Of a stretch of DNA of 64,000 nucleotides, positions 13,421 to 25,009 are shown piece by piece. Made by a program: the position numbers and the translations under genes. The stretch is from Isoetes taiwanensis (lineage: Eukaryota > Streptophyta > Lycopodiopsida > Isoetales > Isoetaceae). The stretch is taken from contig JAJEKV010000054.1 in assembly GCA_021234155.1 (NCBI GenBank), positions 1,653,468 to 1,717,467 on the forward strand. The letters are read 5' to 3'. The notes under the pieces are model-generated. The model was given only the letters and a program-made list of their open reading frames with translations, searched no databases and was not told where the DNA came from. Numbering within the stretch: position 1 is the stretch's first letter; the number at the start of each line of letters is the position of its first letter.

Positions 13421-13589
13421 GATGCACAGTTGTTTTTATCATGGGCGCCCCATTGGTTCCATAACTTTCGGCGGTATCTTCTCACCGGTGCTCTTCCCTC
13501 GGAAGATCCCGCGCTTTCTCTGAAAAACCCGATCCATGCGTCGGTTTCTCGGTGAGGTCGGGACTACACCATGGTTTAGCGGGCCATCT

Positions 13590-13812
13590 CGTACAAGCGT
13601 GGCAAGGATATGGTCCTCGGGCGGCGTGTTCTTCCTCGTGAAGTGCCCGATATCGTTCGACAAGCCCATGAGGGACTTGGTGGTGGACATTTCCACGGTG
13701 ACACCACGGCATGCAAAATCCTTCTCGCAGGCTATTTCTGGCCCACGCTCTTCAAGGATGCACATGCTCACGCCCGCACGTGTGATGTCTGTCAGCATGT
13801 GGGTCAGCCCAC
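13590..13812 (+). pseudogene. Element A integrase N-terminal zinc-binding domain
   Basis: The frame at 13610-13812 contains the HHCC zinc-binding pattern. The histidines are in VRQAHEGLGGGHFHG, and the two cysteines are in CDVCQHVGQP near 13785-13810, immediately before the CACTA insertion point. The catalytic core continues at 25785 in the same frame once the transposon and one copy of its CAC target duplication are discounted. This shows that both halves belong to one integrase gene. Confidence 0.85.
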
Positions 13813-13972
13813 CACTACAAGAGAAGGGGTCAATTAGTGTCATCAAAACGTCACCAGAACATTAGAAAGTGTACTTATGACCTTATTGGTGACATTTTTT
13901 TACAGAGGTGGTGCTACAGATGCCACATTTTGTGTTACCTATAGCCTCACTCTTTGTATCACCAATAGTGTC

Positions 13973-14330
13973 AGTAAGTTTGATCTGACACTATAGATGT
14001 TGCTATTAGCACCAATTATAACGTCACCAATTGTTACACATGTAGCATCAATGTCAATGTCAGTGCCCACTAGTGATGTTATAGGTGTTGTTATTAGCAT
14101 CAGTTATAGTGTCAGTAGTTGTTACACATATAACATCAGTATTAGTGTCAGTGCCTACTAGTGATGTTATAGGTGTTGTTATTAGAATCAAATATAGTGT
14201 TAATAGTTGTTACACATATACCATTAGTACTAGTGTCAGTGCCCACTAGTGACATTATAGGTGGTGGTATTAGTATCAAATAGAACAACACCTTTAGTGT
14301 CACGAACTCTGTCAATGTTTGTGCGGCCAT
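13973..14330 (+). repeat. Left subterminal tandem repeat of the CACTA, 88-bp period
   Basis: A block containing cagtgcccactagtgat and ttataggtgttgttattag recurs at about 14061, 14149 and 14237, spaced exactly 88 bases. Copies differ by a few substitutions. Subterminal repeats of this kind bind transposase in characterised CACTA elements; the function here is inferred. Confidence 0.8.
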
Positions 14331-14432
14331 AGTATATGCCATAATAGACGTTACTATTAGTATCATCACTACTGTCAAATATTGTCCCACTTCATATAGT
14401 GATATTACGAGTGTTAATATTGATAATATGAA

Positions 14433-15045
14433 GAGAAAGTTTAAAAAACGCCCCAATATTTTTTTTATAATTGTGAAAATGCTTTTGTAATTTTTGTATT
14501 TGTTGAAATGCCCCTAATTCTTATACTAGGAGGAGTATTAATCACTCACTATGATTAGCAAGACCCTCACAAGAAGCCCAAGGCCAACCGTGAATTGTCA
14601 TCATAGCAAACCTCCTTGAACTTCAAGTAGTTACCATTCTATTCTACAAAAGAAATAAAAATAGAGTATGTTTTAGATCCCCATCTTTCGCTTCTATTAA
14701 GAGCTTTCCATCCTTTACAAAGGCGAGTTTATTGGCTATGATAAAGTATTGTGGCAATCTACTCAGTTCAAGCATTCTGACGGACCTGCATCCAATTTCA
14801 CTAGGGTTTCTGGAGATCTCAAAGTGTCTGTAGTGTGGTAGCTTAGCAATCTATTGGACTTACTCCCATCATGGCGTAAATCAATCCTTAAGCTTGGATC
14901 TATAAACTGCTAGATCCCATTCATAGACATTTGCAGTCTTACGGTGGCTCTGCAGCGATGGATGGTGCACATACAGGGGCATTTCAATAAATACAAAAAA
15001 TATAGGGGCATTTTGACAATTATAAAGAAATAAAAGGGCATTTCC
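14433..15045. mobile_element. MITE-like insertion with long terminal inverted repeats
   Basis: About 75 bases at each end are imperfect inverted repeats made of alternating AAATGCCCC-type blocks and AT-rich stretches (for example ttataattgtgaaaatgc on the left against ttataattgtcaaaatgcc on the inverted right). The 10-bp sequence ATAATATGAA flanks it on both sides (14423-14432 and 15046-15055). A 9-10 bp duplication would suit a Mutator-like element. The interior (14.53-14.95 kb) has no ORF of note. It sits next to the left subterminal repeats of the CACTA, so it inserted after that element formed. Confidence 0.6.
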
Positions 15046-15055
15046 ATAATATGAA

Positions 15056-17800
15056 TGAAGATGCAGCATTTTGGTCAATTTATCTTATCTTTATTCCTTA
15101 TTGTACCATTCATAGTACACAATCTTATTTGCTTCAACATCACAAGCTATGTTAATGTGTCAATAATTGTGTTCATATCGCCTTTGATATAGTCACTAAG
15201 ATTGCATTATTATGTATTTAGAATCACAAACACAAAAAGCAGGGGATAAAGGAGTGGCAATTCGTCAAAAGGCAATTTTCAGGCTCTTTCCAAAAAAATT
15301 GGCAAAATTTAGGCTGAAATCTCATTAGAGACATCCAAATTAAATTATGTGGCAGAGTTGGACATGAATTCGTCACTCAAATGGTTCTTCCCTTCAAGCG
15401 ATATCACACTACCTAGTGTCCAAACAAAAAAAAATATTAGCCACATCATATGCCAACAAGCACGATTACTTTCAATGATTGCTGCAACATAGATGATTGC
15501 CACATAGATTATGGTGTGAACCTGCTACACAAGCTAGGATCTTGCTTAGTCTAGATCTTGTGTCTTGCCTTTCTTTTCTCTTGATGCCGCTTACTGAAGA
15601 CCAATATGCTTAAAAAATTGGGGCAAAGCATAAGATCCCCTATTGCTAGAACAATAAAAATTTGCGTGTGTATCTCTTATGGGCAGATTAGCCATTTTGG
15701 CATAAGAATGGTTTTTGTCTGCAATGAAATAGACCGAAAATCATTAAAGGTTCAAAGATTGTGAGAGATAACAGGTAAGAGAAATCAATGTGATTCCTAA
15801 TCCGATTTAGAGGGATAAATACCGATTTTCAACTTCAACATGAAATCCTTGGCAAACCAATGAAATTGGGTCTCTGACAAAGCGGAACTTGTGATTGAAG
15901 TTTAACGCACCAGTTAAGAAGAGATCCACCTAGAAATTTAGCTGATGTGATTGCCTGCCAAAAGTTTAGACACCCAATATCGGCCGCCCGAAAATAGAAG
16001 GGTGCGGTGACTGGACTTTGGGCACTCTAGGTGTGATAGGGTGGGTGCCTAAAATGTCCATATGGCATATTTCTGTTGGTTTCTATTGATAATATATTTC
16101 TAGTTCAGCCATAGTGCCATTTTTAGTGGAAAAAATAAAAACTTCCATTCGAATTTTTGTTTAACTATAACGATGGCGGGCTATGGCGCTCGAATGGGGA
16201 GAATTGGTGACAGTAGCACCGACAGAGGCTGTCTTTGTCTTTATGACCTTGCCAGGCTACAAAGACTTCGGAGAGGAATAATCAGCATTGCAAAATCCTC
16301 TCTTCGGCCCCTCCTTTGCCATTGTTCTGCTTGCCCTATTCTTGACGCTTGACATTTACATGAAATATGATGGCAGATTGAAATGTGACGACCATATTTG
16401 TTCTTCTGTAGATTGCGAGCGCTAGGTCAGAACTATCTTTAAGAGTCTGCGCAATGCCCTTCTTGTGATTGTGTCCCTTCTTTTGTACTGACTCTTGTAT
16501 AAGGCTACTTATTTGCTTGTCAATTTAGAGTGCTTTTCCCAGCAGGTTAAAAGGCCATACTAATCGGTTCATGAGCTCCTGGGATTTAGGAATCGCCAAT
16601 ACCTCCTACAGTCTTCTCTGGAGTTTCTAAATAAGCAGGGTTCGATGCGCAAGTAATAGTAGGTGCTATATAACGGATCTGTATTAAGATTACGCTTGAA
16701 TGTATTTTTCTACCTCAGTGCTTTGATTAACAAAAGAGCATTTTTTATCAGGATTTATAAGAGCAACCAATCAAGCTTCTGAGCTTCTAGTTCTAGGGTT
16801 ATTTCTAGATTTGACAACAATAGCTAGTAAGTTTTAACTTAGAACCATTTTTTCTGAAGCAGTATTTTCTTCTTTTCAATTGAATGTGGCTTTTTTTAAA
16901 TTGGCATATTTTTGAATGTTTTTTTGTGTTCTGTTATAGGTCTTTGAAGATGATGTATTGCTGTCTTTGAGATAATATTACTCTTTAGCTTTGCTGCATT
17001 CGCAATGTTTGCCCAACTTATTTGTCCATTCCCTGATCCGAATGTCTTGATAAATGCAGCTCCAGCAGCTCCAAATGTCTAAACAAATGTGATATTTTGC
17101 TCCAGCTAGGCTGCTACTTTTATCAGGTTGTTGGTATTACTAATTAGCCTTCAAGGTAATGTTTAGAATGATTTCCATCTCACATAAATATGACAAGTGT
17201 CAAAATGACTTCCAGGCTTGATATTCTTATCACTCACTGCCTCACGTCTCTTAACACCATGCTTGCATGACTGTCTTCTTGAAATTGCAGATAATTTTGT
17301 CAAGCCAGCATTGAGACGAACATTTAACATGGGCATAGATATGGTTCTAGTTGTATCTTCAGAAGCTGGAAAAAGCTATTGTTAGAAGGCAGCAGAAACA
17401 AATGTATAGTTACAACAACGAAGTGCAAGACAAGATTCAAGGAATAAGATGGTAGTTTTTTGCGGTGGCATTCAAAATGACCTGTTAACACTGTTAAATG
17501 CAGATCTGGGCATTGTACTAGCAGTGGCACACATCTCACCTTTTCATTATGCGAAAAGCTTCTGACAATCAGGGTCCTGTTTGAAGCCTCTAGGTGGGAA
17601 GAAATTGAAACATGCCTTTTTGCTCAGCACCATACGCGATTTAACAGTACCATTATTCCCGTCTTGAAAAGATGGCTCTTGCATGTTATACCACGTATGG
17701 AGCACCTAAGAGCTCTCGTAGCCTTGTATCACACAAACATTACAAAGCCATGGTTGAAATTATGCATCTGGCTCAGTGAATTTATAAGATTGTATTACAG
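15056..17800. other. CACTA interior, no gene recognised
   Basis: About 2.7 kb of moderately AT-rich sequence with only short ORFs and no recognised domain. Poly-pyrimidine/AG junctions are present, so intronic or untranslated sequence of a captured gene cannot be excluded. Confidence 0.4.
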
Positions 17801-17830
17801 AATCCATTGTAAATTGAATGATCACTCATT

Positions 17831-18279
17831 CTAAAAATTTATTAAAGCACAATGACGCTCGAGATGGCAGTCCTCGACATGTAGTGTTAAATGCTTTGAA
17901 TCTGGCGCAGAGACGGAGAGCACAACACCGATTTTCTTGTACTTGTCTCCGGAGCTCTTCTTGTCCCTTTGGTGTAGAAACAGATCTTTCTCCTTCCCAC
18001 TTGTCGATACCTCGACATACCACCAAGAATCTGCTGCTGTTTCAAGAAGCTCTGTCTCCAGTCCCTCGATGACGAAGAATGGAGTTCGGCCAGTGATCAC
18101 CAGTGAGTCCGAGGTGAATCTTTGCAAGAAGAAAGGATGGATCGATTAAGGTATTCCGACAAAGAAAAACCTCGAGCTCACCTGGGGTGTTTGTCTTCTT
18201 CTTCTTCTTTGCTGCCGCTGGTGAAGCATCCTCTCCGGCCTCGCTTCTTGGGCGGAGTCATGTTCATATGCCCTCTCAT
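17831..18279 (-). CDS. Possible two-exon small basic nuclear protein gene inside the CACTA
   Basis: On the minus strand a first exon ends at 18182 with a consensus donor (CCCAG then GTGAGC). A second exon begins at 18119 after a pyrimidine-rich acceptor (TTCTTCTTGCAAAG). Splicing out the 62-base intron joins two open frames in register. The product is 124 residues from the Met at 18267, or 128 from the Met at 18279. The N-terminus has MTPPKKRGRRG, a nuclear-localisation-like basic run, followed by KEEEED. The second exon encodes about 96 residues including ETAADSWWYVEVS. I do not recognise the family. It may be a captured host exon pair or an element-encoded accessory protein. The exon join is inferred; without transcripts it stays tentative. 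Confidence 0.4.
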
Positions 18280-18299
18280 CCTCTTGGACCCCTCTCGTA

Positions 18300-19140
18300 A
18301 ATTAAGTCTCCTCAGCGTTGTGAGTTTTAGGACTGCATGTAAAAAAGATGGCGTGTTCTTTAATTTGAAGTTAAGGACATGCAATCATTTATGAAAAGAA
18401 GCGGGCTAAAGTGCGGCCGCGGTCGGCTTTAGCCATGCCCAAACACTATTTGAAATTTAATCACATCAAGGGACTAAGTGAGCCGGGCGTAGTTTATCTT
18501 CCCTGCGGCATTGGGGACCTCGAGGTTGGGAGGGGAGCATCGATTATGCGACAGGAATGGCGGCGACGCTGTAATTTTGCTAATGGCGCCTTGCATATGT
18601 GTTTTTCGACACGGCGTGGCGTCCTATTGCAAGCGATTGATTTGATCGATGAGCACGGAGCTAAGGTAGGAAGCGGAGAGGAGCTGCGGAACACCGGGAA
18701 CTCTACAACTGGGCGCCATGGAGCGAGGGATGCGAGAATGTGATGATACAAGTATTAGATGCGAATACACTCTTGAAGAGACCCGGCTGAAGAAGCAAAG
18801 ACTCTAGGTGAGGCTGCGGGATCCGTGTCTGATGGCCCAAGGAATTACTGCGTGAAGAGGTGAGTTTGGAGATGCCTATGTTATTTGGCTTGTAGAACAT
18901 GCGGTATGTGTTTAAATAATGGAGCTAGCGATAAGCTCGCCAGTTCATCGTTTCCTTGTCCGGCATTTTTCAGCTTCGAGAGATGATTTACTCTCACGGG
19001 TTGAGAGATGCTCGGCAAGGAAACAATGGATCGGGGTAAAAAACAGTTCCGTTTTAGGTGTGTTTTTTCATGGGACTGTTTACTTGGAATGTTGTACATA
19101 GATCGAGGCTAGGGTTAAGGCCGGGGAGATGCGGTTCAAA
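18300..19140. other. CACTA interior upstream of the small minus-strand gene
   Basis: This is GC-richer than the rest of the element and lies 5' of the minus-strand exon pair, so it may hold that gene's promoter. ORFs on both strands (for example 18411-18743 and 18751-18494) overlap each other and match nothing I know. Confidence 0.3.
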
Positions 19141-20560
19141 TGCATCCTCTTGTAGTTAGTCGGAGGGGCCTCCACCTGTCCAGAACCACTCCTCTTCATA
19201 ATATTCGAGGAAGATGGTTGAAGGAGAGTGGCTCAGGCAGGGCTAGAGGCACTTGGGACTAAAAGCGGGGAGAATAGAAAGTGCAGTGCTTGTAGAGAAT
19301 GCAAGCCTTGGCTTCCTCTACGTGGTTTCCACATTGGTTAGTTGTAGAGGCCTCCTCCCGGTCCGAGCCCCTCCCCTTGTAATACTCGGCGAAGATGGTT
19401 GAAGGAGAGTGACTCTGGCTGGAGTCGAGGCCCTTTGCTACCATACCAGGGGAGAATTGGGCAGCTAAAGGGATTCTCAACTTGCGAAGTCGAGACGGCG
19501 GCTGTTAGACGTTTGTCTACATTCTCGACTTCGCAAGTCGAGAATGCCTTAACCATCGAGAACTCCGGTTAGTACACGGAGTGCTTTATTAAAGGCATTC
19601 CGACTTCATTCGAGAATGCGACAAAGAAGCTCCATGGTTTCCTGATGCGAGAGAGTTGGCCGTGTCTATATTTCGACTACCGCCAATCGAGAATGCCTTA
19701 ACCATCGAGAACTCGGGGATGGTACACATGGAGTCTTAGGTTGGGTAAGGCATTCAGGCTCCTTGAGAGAATCATCTCTGCAAGCTCGTGGTTTCCCGTG
19801 GGTTGCTAAAGAGTTGGCCCGGCAGACGGTCAAAACAACTTCCCGCCCGCTGATGTCAGGAAGATAGAAGGAGAGTTGTTAAGGCTGTCTGCTGAGGCGG
19901 CTCTAGACCTACTACTGGTACGGCGTTTTCGACTCACGAGTGCGAAAGCGGCCAACACATGCGGGTTAGTTAGAGGCCTCCACCCAATCAGAGCCCATCC
20001 CTTTCGCAATATTCGACGAAGATGGTTCGAGAGGGAGGCGGTCTTTGATTGGGTAGAGGCCCACTGCGACCACACACGGAGGAGAATCGGGTTGCTAAGA
20101 GTTGGCTGCGGGGCGGTGAAAACCACTTCCCCATGAATGTCCGAGGAAGATAGAAGGAGAGTGGTTAAAGGCCGGCAGGGCCAGCTCAACTCTAGAGTGC
20201 ACTAGAGCCTGCGTTTTTCGACTCCGCGAGTCGGCGGCCGGCAACTCGTGGTTAGTCGTAGAGGCCTCCACCCGGTCGAGCCGGTCCTCTTCGCAATATT
20301 CGATGAGCATGGTTGAAGGAGAGTGGCTCCGGTGGGTGGAGGCACCTGCGGCACAAAGAGCCATTGGCGGTATCACATTCTCGACTCACGAGTCGAGAAA
20401 GGTGCGGCGAGGTTCTAAAGAATGTGAAGACATTGGGTATTTGTGCAATCGAATCGCGGTCGAGAATCCCTCAACCCGACCAGCGGTCCAGTGTACACTC
20501 CCTCTTCTGCGCCTCAGTGGGGAAGTTCTCGACTCGCTGAGTCGAGAGAAGAACTGTACT
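19140..20560 (+). repeat. Diverged repeat cluster with palindromic TCGACTC motifs
   Basis: Four diverged copies of a block containing taga(g)gcctccaccc and ttcg(a)caatattcga...gatggttgaaggagagtgg occur near 19150-19240, 19335-19430, 19965-20060 and 20255-20350. Between them a short palindrome recurs, built on ctcgactc-n-gagtcgag: near 19518-19545, 19927-19945 (diverged), 20216-20232, 20379-20398 and 20527-20548. The palindromes can form perfect or near-perfect hairpins. Overlapping ORFs here follow the repeat composition and are not supported as genes. Confidence 0.7.
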
Positions 20561-21590
20561 TCTGGATTGGTTAAACTAGTATTCCCAACTTCGCCACTCC
20601 CTTACGCATGTCTCTGCGGTGGATTTCTTTGTGAGTTAGAAATGGAGATTACGTGAAGCAATTCCTATTCTTAGTTCTTTGGGAGAAAGACATTCCTAGT
20701 TATGTTACGTTAATGCTACGCAATATCTTAGTTCCTAACACCGGTCACGATGATTTCTATCTCGGTTGCTTGCTACTACTCTAACCACTATTCTCACTTG
20801 TGCCTGTACAATGTATTCAATTCAACCACAAGCAAGAAAAAAGATAACAAAAAGCGAGAAAACAATACAAAGGGAAAAGCGGATACTTGGTGAGATTAGT
20901 GAGATCAATGAGAAAAAGAGAGCACGAGTGGAGAAAGTACGAGAAAGCAGTGGAGAACGATCTGAGAGAAATGAGATTAAAAAGGGTATGATATTACAAA
21001 AACATACACGGAAGATTTCTTTGGATGAGGAGGAGGCTTCGAGTTCGCTTCCATGTGGGTATAGTCGTTGGCAAAGCGTGAATAAGCATTTCGGGTGTAA
21101 ATTGTATCGGGGATCAATAAGAGCCTCTAACAACAGAATATAAGTAAAAATGCACTAAAGGACTTCTGAGAAAACTAAAAGCAGCACTAAAGCGGGCCTC
21201 ACTTTCTTCTCGGTGAGTAGCGCCGCTCGAACAATGAATCTGCTTGGCGAGAACTTGGGAAGGCGTCTGATCCGTCGACCAAGCTCTTTGTCATAAGATG
21301 GCCTTGGAATCGCTTCGGTTCGATCGATCGCTGATTGGTAAAGCGGGCGCCCTAAGGAAACGAGGGGAGGATGAGTGATCGAGGAGAAAGCGAGGGGAGG
21401 AAGAATGGTCGGGGGAGAGGAAGAGTGCGGTTACCGGGTGCGCACCCTCGAACCTCGTAAAAAGTGCAATAATAAAAACCATTGTCACGTGTGGGCCATG
21501 CCCTCCATGACGTGGCAGTGCGGATTGCTGACATGGCCACGGTTTGAGCCCCCGAAGAGGCGCCACGTGGACATGACAAGATATGAAAGG
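20561..21590. other. CACTA interior with unassigned charged ORF
   Basis: A plus-strand ORF at 20766-21143 encodes a Lys/Glu/Arg-rich stretch (residues about 20-85) that would form a charged helix. The opposite strand is also open, so coding is uncertain. At 21480-21580 there are G-box-like CACGT sequences (cacgtgtggg, gccacgtgg). Nothing else was recognised. Confidence 0.3.
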
Positions 21591-21714
21591 GTAGGTTATA
21601 TGTTTATATATGTTATCTTATGTATTTAATAAGGTTTTAATGGTTGAATAGTTTCAATGGTTATATATGTTTACAATGTTTACATATGGTTTAGAATGAG
21701 TGTGGTTGTATGCT

Positions 21715-21830
21715 TTAATATGGTTATATGATTTTAGTTAATATGGTTGTATGATTTTAGTTAATATGGTTGTATGATATAATATGATTATATTTAATAT
21801 GTTTGTATGGTTTTATATGGTTCATATGGT
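21715..21830 (+). repeat. AT-rich minisatellite
   Basis: The unit atatggttgtatgatttta recurs two to three times with about 23-24 base spacing, embedded in a longer TATGGTTATATG-rich stretch (21.59-21.85 kb). It is low complexity with no coding content. Confidence 0.65.
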
Positions 21831-22239
21831 CATATTTGTGGTGTTTGGGGCTATATGGTTTTAATGTGAGCTTTTTCATTGGGGAACATGTGAGATGAGT
21901 AAAATGGAGCGAGGGAAGTCCAAAGGAGGCCATTGCCCTAGGCTCCAATGGAGGAAGATGGGTTGCCTTTTGTTGCACCCTTGCAGCAGGGCGGTATTCT
22001 TGAGAGGGTATAATAGCTACTTAGGTTGATCCATTTGATAGTGTGAATGATGAGATTTGGGAGATGAACATCTTGGAGTTGGCATTGTGAAGCTTCTTAT
22101 CGAAGTTGATACAATCATGTCCAGGGAAGCTCTAGTGATTGCATTGTGTGCTCGAGGCTCTTTGGAGTCCCAAGCTTCGATTGAGATGGCCAATTAGATA
22201 TATTACACACAAGAATGGTGATACTCTAGATTGCCCCTC

Positions 22240-24830
22240 TTGAACTACACACCCCAAGGCCCACCCAAGGCCATGTGGAAGATTTGGTGGTCGATGAGCA
22301 TCCTTTGATCACAAGGAAGAGGCGCTATGTCTTTCATAAAAGGCGACCAAAGGTGCCCAAAGAGGCCTAGAAGTGACAAATATTTAGAAAGGATGGAAAG
22401 TATGGCACCAACCAAAGAAAAACTGGAGGCAATTAGGGGACAAGAGTGTTGCAACCTAGATTGCACAGTCTGCATACAATGTGGATGACCTCGTGCGAGA
22501 TAAGGTCCCAATACATTGGGACGACTTCAAAAGATAGGATTAATTTCATTTACTCCTTGTGTAGGAATTCGGCTATGATGAAAACACGGGGCGGCTACTA
22601 TATCAATTGAGGGGCATGAAGGTATGTATGAGAGCATTGAGATGGATTCTTGGGGTGAGCAAGTCTTCATTTCTGAATCTTTGGGGCGAGGTTAGAAAAG
22701 GGCACACTTTGTTCCAACATGGTAATGCACTCACTTTGAAAACTAGAGCAAATACTCTAAAGGCCATTGCGGGTCTTGAGAGCTTTGTGAGATACATGTC
22801 TCAATCTATGCCTCACAAGTCGAGAAGGTGAGCGACACGGTGTGCGAGAGTGGTGCAAGTGTTGCCACAACACTATATCGAAGGAGTGCCTTAAGGAGGT
22901 CAACTCCATCCTAGAAAACTCTTTGGAGGTAGGCCTCTTTCTCAATCACATTTTGAGTAAGTTATGGAGCACTCACTTCTCGGACGTGAGTGTCCTACAA
23001 CACATGCCATTCTCAAAGTGCAACACATTCAACTCAAGGATACACTTGCATTCAACTCAAGGATACACTTGCATCAAGCTGCAATAGAGAAAGAAAGAAT
23101 GGCAATTAGGGAGCAATTTGCAGATCACCAAAGGGACCAAATATCATGTAGGCAGTTGTATTGGCGGTGGAGAACATTTTACGAGAGATGCGGTGGGACA
23201 AATTTTTGTGTATAATTCATGATAAGATGGACCAACACAAGACTTTCTTGCCAAAGCTAGATCCTTTACCCAAAGCGTTGTCAAAAGCGCTTTTCGGATG
23301 AAAGTAAGTCGGCGGGTGTATTAACACATGGTCATGGAACTGGAACATATGGTCATTTTGTGCTTGATCTATGGAGAGATGATCCAAACTTCCATGTGAG
23401 CTCTATTTTCAAGTGCACGAGAACACTGGAGAAAGGATTGATAGAAGGGAGGAGGTATTCCCCAAAGCACCCATTTTTGAGGCTTTGATGGATGATCAAC
23501 CGCTTTGTTACCAAAAGGCGGATAAAAAGCTCACATCCAAGGTGTCTAGTGAATCAAGGAGGACTTGGGATGATTTCCCTTACTTGAGAAATCATCCTTT
23601 GCACGAGGAGCTATGTGTTGAGTTGGACAATTGGTTGGAAAACAAGAATAGATGGATGTTTGGGGCAATGTCATACTTGGCGTGGGTGGGAGTATTCAAA
23701 GTTGTGAAAGTGGGATTCATGATGGTTGGGCATACGCATGATGATATAGATGGATTCTTTGGAACTTTCTCCACCAAGCTCAAGAGAAAGCGTGACCACT
23801 ATCCTGAACTAATGGATGTGTTTGAGAGCTGCATTGACCCCAACCCAATGGCTTTCTTGATGGATGAGGTTGCTTGATTGGAAATCATTTGTAGAAGGAT
23901 ACTTGCTAGATGGTAAGGACGGTTGATGGGACACACAAAGCCACTTCAGTTCAAGTTTTGGGTTAGGGATGGAATACCAATCATGCAATATAAGTGGAGA
24001 CCAGGTGACAAGTTGTGGATGCACTGTACAAGGTATCGAGTTGTGGCAAAGGGGTGCTCTTTGGTGAAGTTCTCATTCCTAAAGGGCAACCAAAACCACT
24101 ACCTCCCATCAAGGCAGTCAAAGACTCTAGCCAAGCGGTGAAGGGCATCAAGGATTACATAACACCTTTGGGATGATGTTGAAATGGAAAGCACACCTCC
24201 ACTCTTAAGAAAAATCAAATGGACTCCCCTAATCAAATCTTGGGAGAAAGTTGTGACATGCTTGGAAACTGAACGACCATGTGGGAGGGAGCTAAGAGGC
24301 GGGTTCTTGCGAGTCAAGATGGGAGGGTTCTCAAGGTGCAAGCACGTCTAAGAATGCTCACTTGGGTCCCAACAAAGGGTTCCAAGTGGTTTTGTGGGAA
24401 ATAAGGCCTCAAAGCCGAAGTGGTTTGATCTTCTGAGTGGGATCCTTTGAGGACATCAAGGAAGGATATTTTGTGCTAGTAAGGCGATGATGAGGACTGT
24501 CCCAATATGGTTAGGGGTGGCACTCTCTCGATGTAACCACCACTATGCACGATGGAGAGGAGTTGCGTCTGGATTCCAAATTCAATATTGGGAGCCCATT
24601 GGGAGACACAAGAAGGGCAACTTGAAGGAGCAATACAGCGGCTTGGGGAAGAAGTGGAGGGCAAATTATCTTGACCCTCAAAGGAGGGAATTGGTGGAGT
24701 GTGTGGTATGGTCATATCCAAGTTCTCACGTTGCAAAGGACAACACACACAAGATCCCAAGAAGGGAGATGGACAAGGCCATGAGCAACCTCCATGCTAT
24801 ATCATTGTATGAGGGCACATAATATTGAGA
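22240..24830 (+). pseudogene. DUF7869-like protein gene, broken, carried by the CACTA
   Basis: A chain of conserved blocks reads in order on the plus strand. They are a Cys-containing N-terminal part at 22.38-22.83 kb (ALRWILGVSKSSFLNLWGEV, then GNALTLKTRANTLKAIAGLE), an open 154-codon frame at 23413-23877, and a C-terminal block at 24487-24822 (IQYWEPIGRHKKGNLKEQY). The 154-codon part contains ENKNRWMFGAMSYLAW and VGFMMVGHTHDDIDGFFGTF. This HTHxDID signature is the hallmark I associate with DUF7869 proteins, which are abundant in bryophytes and other non-seed plants and in many animals. The block GHTKPLQFKFWVRDGIPIMQ at about 23925-23985 follows in another frame. At least four frameshifts or stops break it. 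A role as transposase is inference from its position inside the TIRs. Confidence 0.7.
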
Positions 24831-25009
24831 AGTTTGAAAACTATCTCAACTAGTGGTTTGTAAAATTTATGAGGAAAACAAGTAACCCAATTCTATGTGT
24901 GTCATGTGTAATTCTATTCAAGCAATCAATTCAGAAATTTCTTTTATGGTGTGTGAGTCCCATTTTCAGTCCGAGTCCCAAAATTCAAGATTTGTCCCAC
25001 TTTAATTAA

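Noticed and set aside
12970-13830. Minus-strand ORFs at 13439-13846 as a host gene
   Set aside because: They are shadows of the RNase H-integrase region read in antisense; the plus strand carries the recognisable protein motifs.
20766-21143. Charged 125-codon ORF as a gene
   Set aside because: Both strands are open and the composition is low-complexity Lys/Glu/Arg; no start context, homologue or splice support.
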